64,000 bases of DNA, from assembly GCF_003391115.1 (NCBI RefSeq), contig NZ_QTJP01000001.1, positions 3,302,073 through 3,366,072 of the forward strand. Reading direction: 5' to 3'. The notes beneath the pieces were generated by a model. The model searched no databases. It saw only the letters and a program-made list of their open reading frames with translations, and was not told where the DNA came from. Source of the stretch: Sphingomonas crusticola (GTDB lineage Bacteria > Pseudomonadota > Alphaproteobacteria > Sphingomonadales > Sphingomonadaceae). The position numbers and the translations under genes are program-made. This document shows, piece by piece, positions 1 through 9,095 of this stretch. Numbering within the stretch: position 1 is the first letter of the stretch; each line of letters opens with the position of its first letter.

Positions 1-783
1 ACCGATGTCGCGATGCGCCTGCGCTGTGCGAAGGGCTGCCTTCGCCAGTGCGCGGGATGGGCTGTCATCCTCGCCACCGATGCCGCGCTGCTGGGTGACG
101 TCGGAGGGATCGGCAGCTGCGCGGATGCCTTCGCTGAACACGCGTACGCGATCGGTAATGTGCTCGCCGCCAATACCGTGGGTATTGCCGACGATATCGT
201 TGTTGAGCACGGCGGCGACCTTCCACCCCCGAGCCTTGGCGGTGGTCGCCAGCAGCTTGCCGCCCCACAACCCCTGCTCTTCGCCCGACAAAGCCGCATA
301 GACGATGGTCGCGGGAAATTTCTCGCCCGACAGCAAGCGCGCCGCCTCCATCACTAAGGCCACGCCCGAAGCATCGTCATCGGCTCCGGGCGCATCGGCG
401 GTTGAGTCCATGACGTCATTGACCCGGCTGTCGATATGGCCCTGCACGATTACGACGCGATCCGGGTCGGTGGTACCCCGCTGGATTGCGATCACGTCCT
501 CAACGCGCACGCCGCCAGGAGCGCGAGGGCCCGTGAAGTTGTCGCCTATCGTCTCGACGGCGAGGCAGTCGCCACATTTGCCGCTAAGGATCGTGAACTC
601 GCTCGCCACCCATCGGCGCGCCGCTCCGATGCCACGCGTTGGATCTGAGGTGCTGGACAATGTGTGGCGCGTGCCGAAACTCACCAGCTTGGCGACCGTG
701 GCGTGGAGGGCGCGGGGGTCTGGCGAGGGCGGAGCGGCTGCAACGAGGAGAAAAGCGGGCAGCAGGATCGGGAGCTTTTTCAT
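1..783 (-). CDS. M28 family zinc aminopeptidase, C-terminus cut off by window edge
   Basis: The reading frame runs from ATG at 783 to the first base without a stop, so the protein is partial (261 codons seen). Residues 1-20 form a signal peptide (MKK, then a hydrophobic run ending near AAAPP), so it is probably periplasmic or secreted. Zinc-peptidase motifs are visible in order: GHIDS near residue 115, GADDDASG near 133 and SGEEQG near 166, which match the His, Asp, Glu-Glu and bridging-Asp ligands of the M28 aminopeptidase family. The remaining ligands should lie beyond the window. It is divergent from the SRPBCC gene. Family assignment is firm; the peptide substrate cannot be read from sequence. 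Confidence 0.88.
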   Translation of the reverse strand, partial: MKKLPILLPAFLLVAAAPPSPDPRALHATVAKLVSFGTRHTLSSTSDPTRGIGAARRWVASEFTILSGKCGDCLAVETIGDNFTGPRAPGGVRVEDVIAIQRGTTDPDRVVIVQGHIDSRVNDVMDSTADAPGADDDASGVALVMEAARLLSGEKFPATIVYAALSGEEQGLWGGKLLATTAKARGWKVAAVLNNDIVGNTHGIGGEHITDRVRVFSEGIRAAADPSDVTQQRGIGGEDDSPSRALAKAALRTAQAHRDIG

Positions 784-894
784 GGGCGACATCCTGCGGC
801 GGCGCGATGGTTCGGGCAAGCGCCGCCTGCTCCTAACCTACGTTAGTTATGCGACTTTTGTTTCGGTCGAGCTCATGAGCCGAGCCTCCTCGGG

Positions 895-919
895 GGAACC
901 CTCGCCGCGTCGGCTGGTT
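895..919 (+). promoter_or_regulatory. candidate EcfG (general stress sigma) promoter
   Basis: GGAAC at 895-899 is followed after 16 bases by GGTT at 916-919. The established EcfG consensus in alphaproteobacteria is GGAAC-N16/17-CGTT, so only the first base of the -10 element differs. It lies about 40 bases upstream of the SRPBCC start codon. Scanning by eye, I found no comparably placed match in front of other genes in the window. Transcription from it is inferred. Confidence 0.6.
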
Positions 920-958
920 GAAGAGCCACAGATCAGACACCGTAAAGCAGGAGCGAAT

Positions 959-1531
959 ATGAGCGCCCCCGATACAGTAGACGTGCCGGCCACAGCCGCG
1001 CGCGATGGCGACGTGCGCACAAGTGAGGCCGCCCGCGATGAAAAGAGCGTGATCGCCTCGGTCGTGACGATCGCTAAGCCTGCGCAAGAACTTTACGATT
1101 TTTGGCGCGACTTCTCCAATCTGACCCAAGTGATGGAGAATATCGAGCGGATCGACGTCGCCGACCGCAATCGTTCAACCTGGGTGGTTAAGGCACCGGG
1201 CGGCCGCACGGTCGAATGGGAATCAATCGTGACCGAGGATCAGCCCGGCAAACTTATCGCATGGGAATCGGTCGAAGGGGCGGAAGTCCGCAACTCCGGC
1301 AAGATCGAATTTCACGAGGTTGCGGACCGTGGCACGGTAGTGCGCGCGGTGATTGCCTATGACCCGCCGGGTGGTGCGATCGCGCAATTCTTCGCGAAAT
1401 TGTTCCAGCGCGAGCCCGCGCTGCAATCGCGCCGCGACCTGCGACGCTTCAAGCAGTTCATGGAGACCGGCGAGATCAGCACGTCCGCGCGAACCCGCGC
1501 CGAGGCGACCGATCTGCCGACCGCCGCTTAA
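959..1531 (+). CDS. SRPBCC (START/Bet v1-like) family protein
   Basis: A 190-residue protein. The frame is open far upstream, but ATG 959 is chosen because AGGAG sits at 950-954 and the family homology begins shortly after it. Residues 1-30 are polar and probably disordered; residues 30-170 carry the SRPBCC fold, with the typical opening ([20 protein letters not shown]) and a later [13 protein letters not shown] strand pair. SRPBCC domains bind hydrophobic ligands in a deep cavity; this cyclase/dehydrase-like subgroup has no assigned substrate. It leads a run with a zinc alcohol dehydrogenase (27 bases downstream) and an SDR, probably one transcript from the GGAAC-type promoter, which suggests a stress role. 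Confidence 0.8.
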   Translation: MSAPDTVDVPATAARDGDVRTSEAARDEKSVIASVVTIAKPAQELYDFWRDFSNLTQVMENIERIDVADRNRSTWVVKAPGGRTVEWESIVTEDQPGKLIAWESVEGAEVRNSGKIEFHEVADRGTVVRAVIAYDPPGGAIAQFFAKLFQREPALQSRRDLRRFKQFMETGEISTSARTRAEATDLPTAA

Positions 1532-1557
1532 CCGAACTCTATTCAAGGATAAGCCGA

Positions 1558-2769
1558 ATGCGCGCTCTGACCTGGCACGGCAAGCACGACGTCCGCATGG
1601 AAACGGTCGATGATCCCGAGATCATCAACCCGCGCGACGCCATCATCAAGATCACCTCGACCGCGATCTGCGGATCGGATCTTCACCTGTACGACCACTA
1701 TATCCCAACGATGCAGACGGGCGACATCCTCGGCCATGAGTTCATGGGCGAGGTGGTCGAGGTCGGCGCTCGCTCGACGTTGAAGAAAGGCCAACGCGTG
1801 GTGGTGCCGTTCACCATCTCCTGCGGCGCCTGCTATTTCTGTCAGAAGCATCAATATAGCTGCTGCGACAATTCCAACCCCGCAGATAATCAGGATATTT
1901 CGGAATTGGCCTACGGCAACCGCATGGCGGGCCTGTTTGGCTACAGCCACATGACCGGCGGCTATTCGGGCGGTCAGGCCGAATATGTACGCGTGCCCTA
2001 TTCGGACGTCGGCCCGATCGTGATTCCCGACGGTGTGGACGACGACAAGGTGCTGTTCCTCTCCGACATTCTGCCGACCGGCTGGATGGCGGCTGAGAAC
2101 GCTGACATTGAGCCTGGCGACACCGTGGCGGTTTGGGGTTGCGGACCTGTCGGACTGTTCGCGATCCAGTCGGCTTTCCTGATGGGCGCGCGGCGCGTGA
2201 TCGCGATCGATCATTTCCCACGCCGGTTGGAGCTGGCGGCGAAGTTCGGTGCCGAGACAATCAATTTCAACGACACCAAGGTCTATGACGCGCTGATGGA
2301 AATGACCGGCGGGATCGGCCCCGACGCGGTCATCGACAGCGTTGGCCTGGAGGCGCACGGCCTGTTCGTCGACAACGTGATCGATCAGCTCAAGGTCTCG
2401 ACGTTCCTCGGCACGGATCGCATCCATGCGCTTCGGCAGGTGATTCTCGCCTGCCGCAAGGGCGGGCGCGTGTCGGTTCCGGCCGTCTATGGCGGTTTTG
2501 TCGACAAATTCCCGATGGGCGCTTTCATGGAGAAGGGCCTGACCATGAAGACGGGCCAGACGCACGTGCAGCATTATCTGCCCGGCCTGCTCAACGCGAT
2601 CATGGAAGACAAGGTAGATACCACCTTCCTGATCTCGCACCGCTTGCCGCTGGAGAATGCGCCGGACGGCTACAAGCTGTTCCACGACTATCAGAACGAG
2701 ACGACCAAGATCGTTCTCAAGCCGGGACTTGAGAAGACCAAGGTCGAAATGCCTGCTTCGGGAGAATGA
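1558..2769 (+). CDS. zinc-dependent alcohol dehydrogenase
   Basis: 403 residues, MDR superfamily. The N-terminal GroES-like domain holds catalytic-zinc residues (CGSDLH near 38, GHEF near 61) and a structural-zinc lobe ([15 protein letters not shown] near residues 90-105). The Rossmann domain has GCGPVG near 194. The length and the extra cysteines resemble the family containing glutathione-independent formaldehyde dehydrogenase, which oxidises small alcohols or aldehydes with NAD(P). AAGGA lies 9 bases before the ATG. The stop overlaps the start of the SDR gene by 4 bases (ATGA), so the two are translationally coupled. Substrate unknown. Confidence 0.88.
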   Translation: MRALTWHGKHDVRMETVDDPEIINPRDAIIKITSTAICGSDLHLYDHYIPTMQTGDILGHEFMGEVVEVGARSTLKKGQRVVVPFTISCGACYFCQKHQYSCCDNSNPADNQDISELAYGNRMAGLFGYSHMTGGYSGGQAEYVRVPYSDVGPIVIPDGVDDDKVLFLSDILPTGWMAAENADIEPGDTVAVWGCGPVGLFAIQSAFLMGARRVIAIDHFPRRLELAAKFGAETINFNDTKVYDALMEMTGGIGPDAVIDSVGLEAHGLFVDNVIDQLKVSTFLGTDRIHALRQVILACRKGGRVSVPAVYGGFVDKFPMGAFMEKGLTMKTGQTHVQHYLPGLLNAIMEDKVDTTFLISHRLPLENAPDGYKLFHDYQNETTKIVLKPGLEKTKVEMPASGE

Positions 2770-3572
2770 TGATGGGTAACGGAAAGCTCGCGATCGTTAC
2801 CGGTGCCTCGACCGGCATCGGCTTTGAGATCGCCCATCTGGCGGCGCAGGACGGCTATGACTTGCTGGTCGTCGCCGACGAGCCGTTGATCAACAATGCC
2901 GCCGACGACTTCAAGCGTCACGGCACGCAGGTGACCTCGATCGAGGCTGACCTCGCGACGTTCGAGGGCAATGACAAGCTGCTCGCCGCGGCGAATGGCC
3001 GGCCGATCGACGTGCTGGTGGCGAATGCCGGCCGTGGCCTGGGACGCGCTTTCGTCGATCAGGACGTCGCCGACTGGCGCCGCGTGATCGACACCAACGT
3101 CACTGGCACCACCTATCTGCTGCAAAAGGTGGCGCAGCAGATGGTTGCGCGCAACGAGGGCAAGATCCTGATCACCGGCTCGATCGCGGGCCTTATCCCT
3201 GGCGCCTACCAGGCGGTGTATAACGGCACCAAGGCTTATCTCGACAGTTTCTCCTACGCGCTGCGCGAGGAGCTGCGCGACACCGAGATCACGGTCACGG
3301 TGCTGATGCCGGGGCCGACCGAGACCGAATTCTTCGAGCGTGCCGACATGATGGACACGAAGGTGGGCGTCGACAAGAAGGAGGATCCGTCGGCAACCGC
3401 CAAGAATGGCTGGGACGCGATGAATTCCGGCGCGGGTCATGTCGTGTCGGGGTGGATGAACAAGCTGCAGGCGGCGATGAGCCACATCACGCCGGACCGC
3501 GTCTTGGCCCACCGCCATACGCTGATGGCGGAGCCAGGTACCGCCAAGAATTCCAGCAACACCGAGGACTGA
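2766..3572 (+). CDS. SDR family oxidoreductase
   Basis: 268 residues, classical short-chain dehydrogenase. TGASTGIG near residue 12 is the dinucleotide-binding motif, NAGRG near 90 the structural motif, and YNGTK near 155 the catalytic Tyr-Lys pair, with an upstream serine in TGSIAG. Three ATG codons in a row occur at the start; the first overlaps the dehydrogenase stop. The C-terminal 60 residues are longer than the minimal SDR fold. A terminator-like hairpin follows, closing the SRPBCC-ADH-SDR operon. Substrate not predictable. Confidence 0.87.
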   Translation: MMMGNGKLAIVTGASTGIGFEIAHLAAQDGYDLLVVADEPLINNAADDFKRHGTQVTSIEADLATFEGNDKLLAAANGRPIDVLVANAGRGLGRAFVDQDVADWRRVIDTNVTGTTYLLQKVAQQMVARNEGKILITGSIAGLIPGAYQAVYNGTKAYLDSFSYALREELRDTEITVTVLMPGPTETEFFERADMMDTKVGVDKKEDPSATAKNGWDAMNSGAGHVVSGWMNKLQAAMSHITPDRVLAHRHTLMAEPGTAKNSSNTED

Positions 3573-3590
3573 CGGCAATCCTGGCTTTTG

Positions 3591-3625
3591 AGGCCGCCGC
3601 GGTGAAAGCCGGGGCGGCCTTTTTC
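3591..3625 (+). terminator. rho-independent terminator after the SDR gene
   Basis: Perfect 8-bp stem AGGCCGCC (3591-3598) with GGCGGCCT (3613-3620), a 14-base loop, then a run of T through 3624. It lies 18 bases after the SDR stop and just before the next gene, so it separates the stress operon from the beta-hydroxyacid dehydrogenase. Confidence 0.85.
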
Positions 3626-3639
3626 TATGGAGCATCCGC

Positions 3640-4512
3640 ATGCAAATAGGGTTCATCGGCCTTGGTAATATGGGGAGCGCGATGGTGCGCAACCTGCTCA
3701 AGGCGGGGCATGACGTCGCTGTCTGGAATCGCTCGCCGGACAAGGCGCAGGCACTTGTTGCCGAAGGAGCGAAGAACGTAGCCACGCCCGCGGAGGCAGC
3801 GCAAGGCGCGGTCGTCCACACGATGCTCGCCGACGATAAGGCGGTCGAAGCCGTGACGTTCGGAGTCGACGGCATTTTGTCGGGGCCGGGCACAGCGATC
3901 CATGTCTCGCACAGCACGATCAGCCTCGCGCTGGCGGAGCGGCTCGCGCAGGGGCATGCCGACCATGGCTCGACGCTCCTCTCCGCGCCGGTATTTGGGC
4001 GCCCGGCAGCGGCGGAAGCGGCCAAATTGTTCATCGCCGCAGCGGGCCCTGCCGCTGCGCTGGTAACCTGCCAACCCTTGTTCGATGCGATCGGTCAGAA
4101 GACGTTTGCGATCGGCGATTACGCCCCGGCGGCAAACCTCGTCAAATTGTGCGGCAATTTCACCATCCTGTCGGTGATTGAGACGCTCGCCGAGGCGATG
4201 ACGCTCGCCGAAAAGGGCGGAGTGCCCAAGGCTAAGTTGCTCGAGGTGCTGACCGGTACCTTGTTCGGGGCACCGGTCTATCACACCTATGGCAACATCC
4301 TGGTGGACGAGGCCTTTCGTCCTGCCGGGTTTGCCGCCCCACTCGGTCTCAAAGACATGAACCTGGTGAGCGAGGCCGCAACCGACGCGCGGGTGCCGAT
4401 GCCGGTGTTGGCGATACTGCGCGACCATCTGCTGTCCACGATCGCGCGGGAAGGCGATGACATCGACTGGTCCGGCATCGGCAGGATCATTGCAGCCGAT
4501 GCTGGCCTGTAA
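3640..4512 (+). CDS. NAD(P)-dependent beta-hydroxyacid dehydrogenase
   Basis: 290 residues, the length of the 3-hydroxyisobutyrate dehydrogenase / tartronate-semialdehyde reductase / GLYR family. Residues 1-160 form a Rossmann domain starting GFIGLGNMGSAM; the helical C-terminal domain holds the family lysine in NLVKLCGN near 170. The active-site Ser/Gly segment reads APVFGRPAAAE near 115, which resembles the GLYR-like, promiscuous aldehyde-reducing branch more than strict HIBADH. It follows a terminator, so it probably has its own promoter. Reduction of small aldehydes such as succinic semialdehyde or glyoxylate is inference. Confidence 0.84.
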   Translation: MQIGFIGLGNMGSAMVRNLLKAGHDVAVWNRSPDKAQALVAEGAKNVATPAEAAQGAVVHTMLADDKAVEAVTFGVDGILSGPGTAIHVSHSTISLALAERLAQGHADHGSTLLSAPVFGRPAAAEAAKLFIAAAGPAAALVTCQPLFDAIGQKTFAIGDYAPAANLVKLCGNFTILSVIETLAEAMTLAEKGGVPKAKLLEVLTGTLFGAPVYHTYGNILVDEAFRPAGFAAPLGLKDMNLVSEAATDARVPMPVLAILRDHLLSTIAREGDDIDWSGIGRIIAADAGL

Positions 4513-4548
4513 CCGGGAAACGAATGCCGGGCCCGCCGTTGAGGACGC

Positions 4549-5196
4549 ATGGCGAAGAGCATCATGAACCAGGGCCGGGCAACGGCGCCTTTTCGCGACG
4601 CACCGCGCGGCAACACCGCGTTGATCATCCTCGACATGATCACCAACATGGATTTCGCCGGCGCGGACGCGATGCTGCGCGACACGGTTGCCGCCGCCGC
4701 CACGATCCTCAAACTGCGCGAGGCGGCGGACAAAGCGCGGCTGCCGGTAATCTACGTCAACGACAATTTCGGGGAGTGGCACTCGGAGCGCTACCGGCTC
4801 GTCGAGCGTGCGCTGGCGACGGAGGGCGAGGGGGTGCGCGAGTTCGTTGCCAAGCTGGCACCGCGTGACGGCGATTATTTCGTGATCAAGCCGCAATTTT
4901 CCGGCTTTTACTCCACCAACCTGCCGGTGCTGCTGCCGAAGCTGGGCGTCGATCGGCTCGTGATCACCGGCATTGCCGCGGACATCTGCGTGCTGTTCAC
5001 GGCGGCGGACGCGCATATGCGCGACTATAAACTGTGGATTCCGGAAGATGCGGTTGCCGCCGAGACGCGCGAACGCCGTCGCTGGGCACTTGAAATCATG
5101 AAACAAAGTATGGGTGCGGAGGTGCGGCCGAGCGACAAACTGACGCTTCCGCGATGGGCCAAAGCCGCGCGGAAGCAGTCGCCGGCCGAAAATTAG
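4549..5196 (+). CDS. cysteine hydrolase, isochorismatase family
   Basis: 215 residues with the isochorismatase-like alpha/beta fold. The catalytic triad is visible as Asp in LIILDMITNM (near 30), Lys in VIKPQFSGFY (near 112) and Cys in ITGIAADICV (near 147). Members cleave amides or the isochorismate ether; Cys-containing members are usually amidases. The preceding dehydrogenase ends 36 bases upstream on the same strand. Start: ATG 4549 gives MAKSIMNQ; a second in-frame ATG at residue 5 is possible. Substrate unknown. Confidence 0.82.
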   Translation: MAKSIMNQGRATAPFRDAPRGNTALIILDMITNMDFAGADAMLRDTVAAAATILKLREAADKARLPVIYVNDNFGEWHSERYRLVERALATEGEGVREFVAKLAPRDGDYFVIKPQFSGFYSTNLPVLLPKLGVDRLVITGIAADICVLFTAADAHMRDYKLWIPEDAVAAETRERRRWALEIMKQSMGAEVRPSDKLTLPRWAKAARKQSPAEN

Positions 5197-5309
5197 GCAG
5201 GGAACACCGCGCAGCCGGCGCAGGCCGATCGATCAGACTGACCGCGCTTTCATGTTTGCCGCTGCGGGGTGCGCCTCCTACATCGCAAGCAATCAATGAT
5301 CCGGAAACC

Positions 5310-6656
5310 ATGATGGCTGAATATGACGTAGACCTGTTCGTGATCGGCGCAGGCTCAGGCGGGGTGCGCGCGGCGCGCGTTGCCGCCGGCTATGGCGCCA
5401 AGGTCGCGATCGCTGAGGAGTATCGCGTCGGCGGGACCTGCGTCATCCGGGGCTGCGTGCCAAAGAAGCTGCTCGTCTACGGCGCGCATTTTGCCGAGGA
5501 CCTCGCCGACGCCCGCCGGTTCGGCTGGAAAGTGCCCGAGTGCGAATTCGACTGGAAGACGCTGCGCGACAATGTGCTGGCGGAGGTCACGCGCATTTCC
5601 GGCATTTACGGCGAGACGCTGGAGAACAACAAGGTCGAGGTCCTCCACGAGCGTGCGACCATCGCCGGGGCGCACGAGGTGAAGCTCGCCAGCGGACGGA
5701 GCGTTACGGCGAAATATATCCTGGTCGCGACCGGCGCGACGCCCGCGATACCAGACATTCCGGGCAAGGAATTCGGCATCACGTCGAACGAAGCATTCCA
5801 TCTGGAAGGCGTGCCGAAGCGGATCGTGATCGCCGGCGCGGGCTATATCGCCAACGAATTCGCCGGCATCTTCCACGAATTCGGTTCGCATGTAACGGTG
5901 ATCAACCGCACGGATGTCATCCTGCGCGGCTATGACGAGCAGATCCGCGACCGGCTGCTGCAGATCTCCAGCGGCAAGGGCATCGACTTCAAGTTCCACG
6001 TCGAGATGGAGAAGATCGAGAAGCTCGCGGATGGTTCGCTGCTGATCCATCTGGTCAAGGGCGATCCGATTCCCTGCGACACCATCATGTTCGCCACCGG
6101 GCGCAAGCCGCTGACCGACCTCGGGCTCGAAAATGCCGGCGTCGAGCTCAACGTCAAAGGCGCGATCAAGGTCGACGACGACAACAAATCAACTTGCGAC
6201 AGCATCTACGCGGTCGGCGACGTCACCGATCGCATCCAGCTGACGCCGGTGGCGATCCGCGAGGGTCAAGCCTTCTCCGACACCATCTTCGGCAACAAGC
6301 CGCACCGGGTGGATTACGACAATGTGCCGGCGGCGGTGTTCAGCCATCCGCCGATGGCGGGCGTGGGCCTGACCGAGGGCAAGGCGCGCGAGAAATATGG
6401 CGCGATCAAGGTGTTCACGTCGGATTTTCGCGCGATGAAGAACGTGCTGGCCGGTCGCAACGAGCGTGCGCTTTACAAGATGATCGTCCACCCCGACACG
6501 GACGTCGTGCTCGGCCTGCATATGATCGGTCCGGACGCACCCGAGATTCTGCAAGCGGCGGCGGTGGCGGTGAAGGCCGGCCTTACCAAGCAGGACTTCG
6601 ACAATACGGTCGCGCTGCATCCGAGCATGGCGGAAGAGCTCGTCCTGATGCGGTGA
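5310..6656 (+). CDS. gor: glutathione-disulfide reductase
   Basis: 448 residues from ATG 5310 (a tandem ATG follows at 5313); the upstream open frame overlaps the previous gene and lacks family similarity, so it was excluded. FAD motif GAGSGG near residue 13, redox disulfide Cys44 and Cys49 in GTCVIRGCVPKK, NADPH-binding GAGYIANEF near 178, second FAD motif YAVGDVTD near 300, and the C-terminal LHPSMAE catalytic His-Glu segment. These define the class I pyridine nucleotide-disulfide oxidoreductases, and the VIRGCVPKK form is that of glutathione reductase. It regenerates GSH from GSSG with NADPH in the cytoplasm, consistent with the monothiol glutaredoxin elsewhere in the window. Confidence 0.93.
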   Translation: MMAEYDVDLFVIGAGSGGVRAARVAAGYGAKVAIAEEYRVGGTCVIRGCVPKKLLVYGAHFAEDLADARRFGWKVPECEFDWKTLRDNVLAEVTRISGIYGETLENNKVEVLHERATIAGAHEVKLASGRSVTAKYILVATGATPAIPDIPGKEFGITSNEAFHLEGVPKRIVIAGAGYIANEFAGIFHEFGSHVTVINRTDVILRGYDEQIRDRLLQISSGKGIDFKFHVEMEKIEKLADGSLLIHLVKGDPIPCDTIMFATGRKPLTDLGLENAGVELNVKGAIKVDDDNKSTCDSIYAVGDVTDRIQLTPVAIREGQAFSDTIFGNKPHRVDYDNVPAAVFSHPPMAGVGLTEGKAREKYGAIKVFTSDFRAMKNVLAGRNERALYKMIVHPDTDVVLGLHMIGPDAPEILQAAAVAVKAGLTKQDFDNTVALHPSMAEELVLMR

Positions 6657-6758
6657 AGGCTTCCCGTCTAACGGGGAATTCGGATCCACTGTTCGCCGAA
6701 GTTTGCACAAGCAGGCATGAAGCGCGGGCCGTTCGGACGGATAAACGCCGTGCCCGCT

Positions 6759-6796
6759 TATATCGCTTGACAGAAATATAACTGAACGGCGATATA
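6759..6796. promoter_or_regulatory. promoter and candidate operator of the ArsR-like gene
   Basis: Perfect inverted repeat TATATCGC (6759-6766) and GCGATATA (6789-6796) with a 22-base spacer. A consensus -35 TTGACA lies at 6767-6772 just inside the left arm, and a GATATA (-10-like) at 6791-6796 forms the right arm with 18-base spacing. The right arm ends 6 bases before the ATG at 6803. Binding by the downstream regulator is inference. Confidence 0.55.
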
Positions 6797-6802
6797 CGAC
6801 TC

Positions 6803-7108
6803 ATGCAAAAGCTGTTCGAAATCATCGCCGATCCCGGGCGCCGGGCGATCCTAGACCTGCTGCGCGAGCGCGAACTTGCCGCTGGCGAAATCGTGGGGGC
6901 GATGAAGATCGGCCAGCCCGGCGTATCCAAACATCTCCGCCTGCTGCGCGAGGCCGGCCTCGTGGACGTACGCGGTGACAGGCAGCGCCGCATCTATTCG
7001 CTGCGGCCGGGGCCGCTGGCCGAGCTCGACCGCTGGCTCGCGCCTTACCGCACTTTCTGGACAGGAAAGCTCGACGCGCTCGGCGCGCATCTCGATCGGG
7101 AGCAATGA
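6803..7108 (+). CDS. ArsR-family winged-helix regulator
   Basis: 101 residues made of one winged helix-turn-helix: FEIIADPGRRAILDLL, then the recognition region IGQPGVSKHLRLLREAGLV and the beta-hairpin wing with RQRRIYSL. It has no metal-binding cysteine cluster, which fits the ArsR subgroup paired with AHSA1/SRPBCC genes rather than a metalloregulator. Its stop overlaps the start of the AHSA1-like gene (ATGA at 7105-7108). An inverted repeat overlapping the likely promoter suggests autorepression. Inducer unknown. Confidence 0.87.
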   Translation: MQKLFEIIADPGRRAILDLLRERELAAGEIVGAMKIGQPGVSKHLRLLREAGLVDVRGDRQRRIYSLRPGPLAELDRWLAPYRTFWTGKLDALGAHLDREQ

Positions 7109-8085
7109 TCATGACCGATGTCGCTTATTCCGGCACCAGCCGCACGCTCCAACTGACGCGCGACTATCCCCACCCTATCGCAAAGGTGTGGGCGGCAGTC
7201 TCGACGCCGGCGCGGATCGCCGACTGGATGGGCGTTGAATGGCTGGGAGACGAAGGCGCGGCGCTGCACGAAGGCGCGCATTTCGACTATCGCTTCGGAG
7301 CGATGGATATGGAAAGCCGTGCGCATGTGCTGCGCTACGAGCCGCCGCACCTCCTAGAGCATAGCTGGTTTGAGAATGTCCCGCCCTTCGGGCGCGTCCG
7401 GTGGGCATTGGAGGAGGTGGACGGTGGCACGCGGCTGACCTTGACGCATGTCCTTCCGGTATTCGAGGAGGCACCGCGTACCGGGGCTGGCTGGACCGTC
7501 CTGATGGAGCAGCTCGCCGCCTCGCTCGGCGATGCTCCGGCGACGCTCGACTGGTGTGCGCTGCGCGATGAGTATGCCCGCCGCTTCGGCCCCGAGGCGA
7601 CGCGCGACGGGCGGCTCGTGCCGCAGGGAGATCGCCAGACGCTGACGTTCGACCGGATATTGCACCATTCGCCGGAGACCGTGTGGGACGTGTTGACGAC
7701 GCCCGCCGGCATCAGCCGCTGGTGGCAGGCCGACGCAGTGGTCGATCCTCATGTCGGCGGGCGCTTCGAACTGCTGTTCCGCGAGTTCGGCCACCGCCTG
7801 AACGGCGCGATCACCTGCTATGATCCGCCCCGCCGCTTCGGCTTCACCTGGCCGGAAGGTGCGGCAGGCAAAGACAGCGAAGTGCTGTTCGAATTGTCGC
7901 CGGACGCTGCCGGAACGCATTTGCGGCTGATCCACGATCTGCCGGGCGATGTCGCCGTGATCGGCTTCGCGGCTGGCTGGCACTGGCATCTCGACGGGAT
8001 GGACGATGCCGCCCGCAATGTCGCAACGGAGTGGGACGGCACACGCTTCCAGATGCTCCGGAAGGTCTACGGCATGACGCTGTAG
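7105..8085 (+). CDS. two-domain AHSA1/SRPBCC protein
   Basis: 326 residues built of two SRPBCC/AHSA1-like domains, about 10-150 and 170-320. Each begins with a similar segment (LTRDYPHPIAKVWAAVSTPARI and FDRILHHSPETVWDVLTTPAGI) and contains the W(M/W) loop and late TRLTLTH / THLRLIHD strands. Fused duplicates of this domain occur in proteins co-transcribed with ArsR repressors. The domain binds hydrophobic ligands or client proteins; no enzymatic residue can be assigned. Start ATG 7105 overlaps the regulator stop; the ATG at residue 3 is an alternative. Confidence 0.85.
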   Translation: MIMTDVAYSGTSRTLQLTRDYPHPIAKVWAAVSTPARIADWMGVEWLGDEGAALHEGAHFDYRFGAMDMESRAHVLRYEPPHLLEHSWFENVPPFGRVRWALEEVDGGTRLTLTHVLPVFEEAPRTGAGWTVLMEQLAASLGDAPATLDWCALRDEYARRFGPEATRDGRLVPQGDRQTLTFDRILHHSPETVWDVLTTPAGISRWWQADAVVDPHVGGRFELLFREFGHRLNGAITCYDPPRRFGFTWPEGAAGKDSEVLFELSPDAAGTHLRLIHDLPGDVAVIGFAAGWHWHLDGMDDAARNVATEWDGTRFQMLRKVYGMTL

Positions 8086-8142
8086 CTTGGCGCGGCGCGG
8101 TGGCCGCTTCCTGGAACAAGCGCTTTGGCATAGGATCGCCCG

Positions 8143-9069
8143 GTGGCGCGCAAGCTTACCCTCGATACGCATCCGGCCTTTGCCAAGGCGGCAGAATGGG
8201 AGGGCCATTTGCGTGCTGACCGGCGCCGATCGGAACATACGATCCGCGCTTATGGTGCGACCGCGCGCCGACTGATCCAGTTTCTCGGGCAGCATCGTGC
8301 CGCCGCGATCGACAGCGCCGACCTGGCGAGGCTCGATGCGGCGGAGTTGCGCGCTTTTCTGGCGTTGCGGCGAGGCGAGGGGCTCGCCAATGCTTCGGCG
8401 GCGCGTGAATTGTCGGCGGTGCGCGGCTTTCTGGCATTCGTCGCGAAAGGAGAAAGCGTGGCTGCGCCGCCACGGCTGCGCGGACCACGGGTGAAGAAAG
8501 GCGTGCCTCGGCCGGTTTCGCCGAGCGAGGCGATCGCGATCGCCGACGATGCCGAGGATGAGGGGCGCGAGCCGTGGATCGGGCTGCGCGACAAGGCGGT
8601 ATTACTGCTACTCTATGGTGCGGGATTGCGCGTCGGCGAAGCGGTGGCGCTGACCGGCGCGGTGCTGCCGCTGGGCGAAACGCTGATCGTCACCGGCAAG
8701 CGCGCCAAAACGCGGGTCGTGCCGCTGCTCGCTCCGGTGCGCGAAGCGATCGAACTTTATATCGGCGCCAGCCCCTGGGGCGTGAGCCGCGATCTCCCGA
8801 TCTTCCGGGGCGCCAAGGGCGGCCCGCTGTCGGCCGATATCATCCGCCGCGCGGTGCGTGCCGCTCGCGCCCGTCTCGGCCTGAGTGACCGCACGACGCC
8901 GCACGCGCTGCGCCACAGCTTCGCGACGCACTTGTTGGGACGGGGAGCCGACCTGCGTTCGCTGCAAGAGCTGCTCGGCCACGCCAGCCTGTCCTCAACC
9001 CAAGTCTATACCGGCGTCGATACCGCGCATCTGCTCGACGTCTACCGCAACGCGCATCCGCGCGCCTGA
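8143..9069 (+). CDS. tyrosine recombinase of the XerC/XerD type
   Basis: 308 residues from GTG 8143. The N-terminal SAM-like core-binding domain (about 10-110) is followed by the catalytic domain. All active-site residues are seen: Arg163 in GAGLRVGEAV, Lys near 187, His254 and Arg257 in HALRHSFATH, His280 in LLGHASLSS and the nucleophile Tyr289 in TQVYT. Length and domain plan match the chromosomal dimer recombinases acting with FtsK at dif, and no mobile-element signs are nearby. In alphaproteobacteria XerC is the likelier identity, but C versus D cannot be settled here. Confidence 0.88.
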   Translation: MARKLTLDTHPAFAKAAEWEGHLRADRRRSEHTIRAYGATARRLIQFLGQHRAAAIDSADLARLDAAELRAFLALRRGEGLANASAARELSAVRGFLAFVAKGESVAAPPRLRGPRVKKGVPRPVSPSEAIAIADDAEDEGREPWIGLRDKAVLLLLYGAGLRVGEAVALTGAVLPLGETLIVTGKRAKTRVVPLLAPVREAIELYIGASPWGVSRDLPIFRGAKGGPLSADIIRRAVRAARARLGLSDRTTPHALRHSFATHLLGRGADLRSLQELLGHASLSSTQVYTGVDTAHLLDVYRNAHPRA

Positions 9070-9095
9070 CCGCGACATGGCGGCTGGCGGCCGGC

